Positions 62,712 to 64,000 of a stretch of DNA of 64,000 bases are shown piece after piece. The stretch covers positions 1,674,001-1,738,000 of the forward strand of contig CAVWNF010000003.1 in assembly GCA_963756365.1 (NCBI GenBank), written 5' to 3'. The translations under genes and the position numbers were made by a program. Positions within the stretch are counted from its first letter, which is position 1. Each line of letters begins with the position of its first letter. The notes below the pieces were generated by a model that did not search any database, was not told the DNA's origin, and worked only from the letters and a program-made list of their open reading frames with translations. The stretch comes from WHTI01 sp963756365. GTDB taxonomy: Bacteria; Actinomycetota; CADDZG01; WHSQ01.

Positions 62712-64000
62712 TTAGCGGATGAGTTTCTTGAACGCTGCCTCGTCCAGGATCTCGACCCCCAGGCTCTCAGCCTTTGCGAACTTCGAACCCGGGTTCTCGC
62801 CGACCACCACGTAGTCGGTCTTCTTGGAAACAGAGGAAGTCACCTTGCCCCCGTTGGCCTCGATGGCGGCGGCGGCTTCATCACGAGTGAAACCCTCGAG
62901 TGATCCGGTCAGAACGAAGGTCTTCCCCAGGAGCGGGCCCGACAGCTCGACCTTCTCCTCGATCGGGTCCACCCCTGCAGCCTTGAGTCGATCGATGACC
63001 TTGAGGTTCCCCTTCTGAGAGAAGAAGGTTTCGATGCTCGCAGCGATCACCGGCCCGATCCCCTCGAGTGCAACGATCTCTTCCGCGCTCATCCGTCTCA
63101 GCTGGTCTAGGGAGCCCACCTCGGCGGCGACCTGATACGCGGTGGTTCCACCGACGTGGCGGATACCGAGTCCGACCAAGAGAGCGCCGAGCGGCCTCGT
63201 CTTCGACGCCTCGATAGACGTCATCAGATTGTTTATCGACTTCTCCTTGAACCCTTCGAGCTCCCCCACCTGCTCCGGGGTCAAGTAGAAGATGTCGGAC
63301 ACGTCGTGCAGATAGCCAGCCTTGATGAGGGCATCGATCGTTTGGTAGCCGAGGCCCTCGATGTCCATCGCTCCACGCCCTGCGAAATGGAAGATCCGCT
63401 CGACCTGTTGCGACGGGCACTCGAGACCCGTGCAATAGGAAGCAGACTCACCTTCCTCGCGCCGGATCTCCGAGCCGCACTCCGGACACTTCTTGGGCAT
63501 CCTGAACTTCTTCTCCGAACCCGTGCGCTTCGAGGTGATCGGACCAACCACTTCGGGGATCACGTCCCCCGCTCGCCTCACGATCACCGTGTCGCCCTTG
63601 CGAAGATCCTTGCGAGCGACCTCGTCCTCGTTATGGAGGGTCGCCGTTGAGACGGTCACTCCTCCGACGAAGACCGGATCGAGTACCGCGTAGGGGGTCG
63701 CTTGGCCGGTCCGCCCGATGTGGATCCGGATGTCCTTGAGAACCGTCGTTCGTTCCTCGGGCGGGAACTTGTAGGCGATCGCCCACCTGGGCGCTTTGGC
63801 CGTGTACCCGAGTTCCTCTTGTTGGGGGATCGAATCGACCTTCACGACGATCCCATCGATCTCGTAAGGCACGTCGTGTCGATGCTCCTGCCAGTACTGG
63901 CAGAACTCGTAGACGTCCTCGAGCGTCTCAACCCTCTTGTTGTTGGAGTTCGTCCGAAGGCCAAGCTCACGCAACGTTTCCAGCGCTTCGGAATGCGACC
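62712..64000 (-). CDS. ligA: NAD+-dependent DNA ligase LigA (3' part)
   Basis: Seals nicks in replication and repair. About 428 C-terminal residues are in the window and the frame runs off its end. Seen: PYEIDGIVVKVDS and WAIAYKFPPEE (nucleotidyltransferase motifs IV and V region), OB fold with VGRTGQATPYA-like IGRTGQATPYAVLDP, the zinc finger (CPECG and CTGLECPS), helix-hairpin-helix repeats (LEGLGYQT, LEGFKEKS, LEGIGPVIA) and the BRCT domain GKTFVLTGSLEGFTRDEA. The N-terminal adenylation lysine is outside. The palindromic terminator follows the stop codon. Confidence 0.97.
   Translation of the reverse strand, partial: SHSEALETLRELGLRTNSNNKRVETLEDVYEFCQYWQEHRHDVPYEIDGIVVKVDSIPQQEELGYTAKAPRWAIAYKFPPEERTTVLKDIRIHIGRTGQATPYAVLDPVFVGGVTVSTATLHNEDEVARKDLRKGDTVIVRRAGDVIPEVVGPITSKRTGSEKKFRMPKKCPECGSEIRREEGESASYCTGLECPSQQVERIFHFAGRGAMDIEGLGYQTIDALIKAGYLHDVSDIFYLTPEQVGELEGFKEKSINNLMTSIEASKTRPLGALLVGLGIRHVGGTTAYQVAAEVGSLDQLRRMSAEEIVALEGIGPVIAASIETFFSQKGNLKVIDRLKAAGVDPIEEKVELSGPLLGKTFVLTGSLEGFTRDEAAAAIEANGGKVTSSVSKKTDYVVVGENPGSKFAKAESLGVEILDEAAFKKLIR

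Overview
The window is high-GC, densely packed DNA from an actinobacterium (Actinomycetota), probably an uncultured lineage outside the well-studied genera. The evidence is the gene content: homodimeric-type AceE, an Lhr/Nei helicase-glycosylase pair, AdnA/AdnB instead of RecBCD, ThyX, a FolP2-type dihydropteroate synthase homologue, a PASTA kinase, and the mainly actinobacterial families DUF3052, DUF5319, DUF5679 and DUF6458. At least 19 start codons lie 6-8 nt downstream of a TANNNT hexamer, the layout of leaderless actinobacterial transcripts. I saw no rRNA, tRNA, prophage or insertion sequence.

Layout. 1-9.4 kb: start of aceE, a CBS protein, nei and lhr (overlapping), a frameshifted nhaA, and a site-2 protease. 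9.4-15.6 kb: adnB and adnA (break-resection helicase-nucleases). 15.7-20.5 kb: secreted S15-type hydrolase, cupredoxin, an unknown 89-residue protein followed by two palindromic 29-bp repeats, a PBP4-type carboxypeptidase, and a DUF6458 protein. 20.7-25 kb: a three-gene FtsX-type ABC system. 25-31.8 kb: FAD oxidoreductase, zinc ribbon, histidine phosphatase, saccharopine-dehydrogenase-like reductase, a small membrane protein with a structured leader, a broken histidine kinase and a Fe-S RecB-type nuclease. 31.8-44.5 kb: lgt and thyX, then a histidine-utilisation island (hutU, hutH, hutI, a deaminase), an unusual MoaD/beta-propeller fusion, DUF3052, an MBL-fold hydrolase, dodecin and glutamate dehydrogenase. 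44.6-52.8 kb: patatin, an H1-like protein, a sensor kinase, ParA with two small partners, a LuxR regulator, a prepilin peptidase, a CheY-like regulator, a FlgM-like peptide and folP2. 52.8-59.6 kb: NUDIX, lipoproteins, a three-domain winged-helix regulator, a PASTA kinase, an EEP-fold enzyme and a zinc-finger rhomboid. 59.6-62.3 kb: an SDR plus three hotdog dehydratases. 62.3-64 kb: a 400-bp non-coding region and the end of ligA.

How the genes work together. HutH, HutU and HutI convert histidine to formiminoglutamate. The adjacent COG0402 deaminase is a candidate for the next step, and GDH links glutamate to 2-oxoglutarate. The SDR/MaoC operon looks like the hydratase-dehydrogenase half of a beta-oxidation or fatty/steroid acid pathway. 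AdnAB, Lhr-Nei, the RecB-like nuclease and LigA form a scattered DNA-repair set.

The main caution is that ten genes contain at least 18 apparent one-base insertions and no deletions, clustered in hutI and one kinase. This looks more like uncorrected sequencing error than decay. Where a gene is broken I give the whole locus and the approximate break positions.
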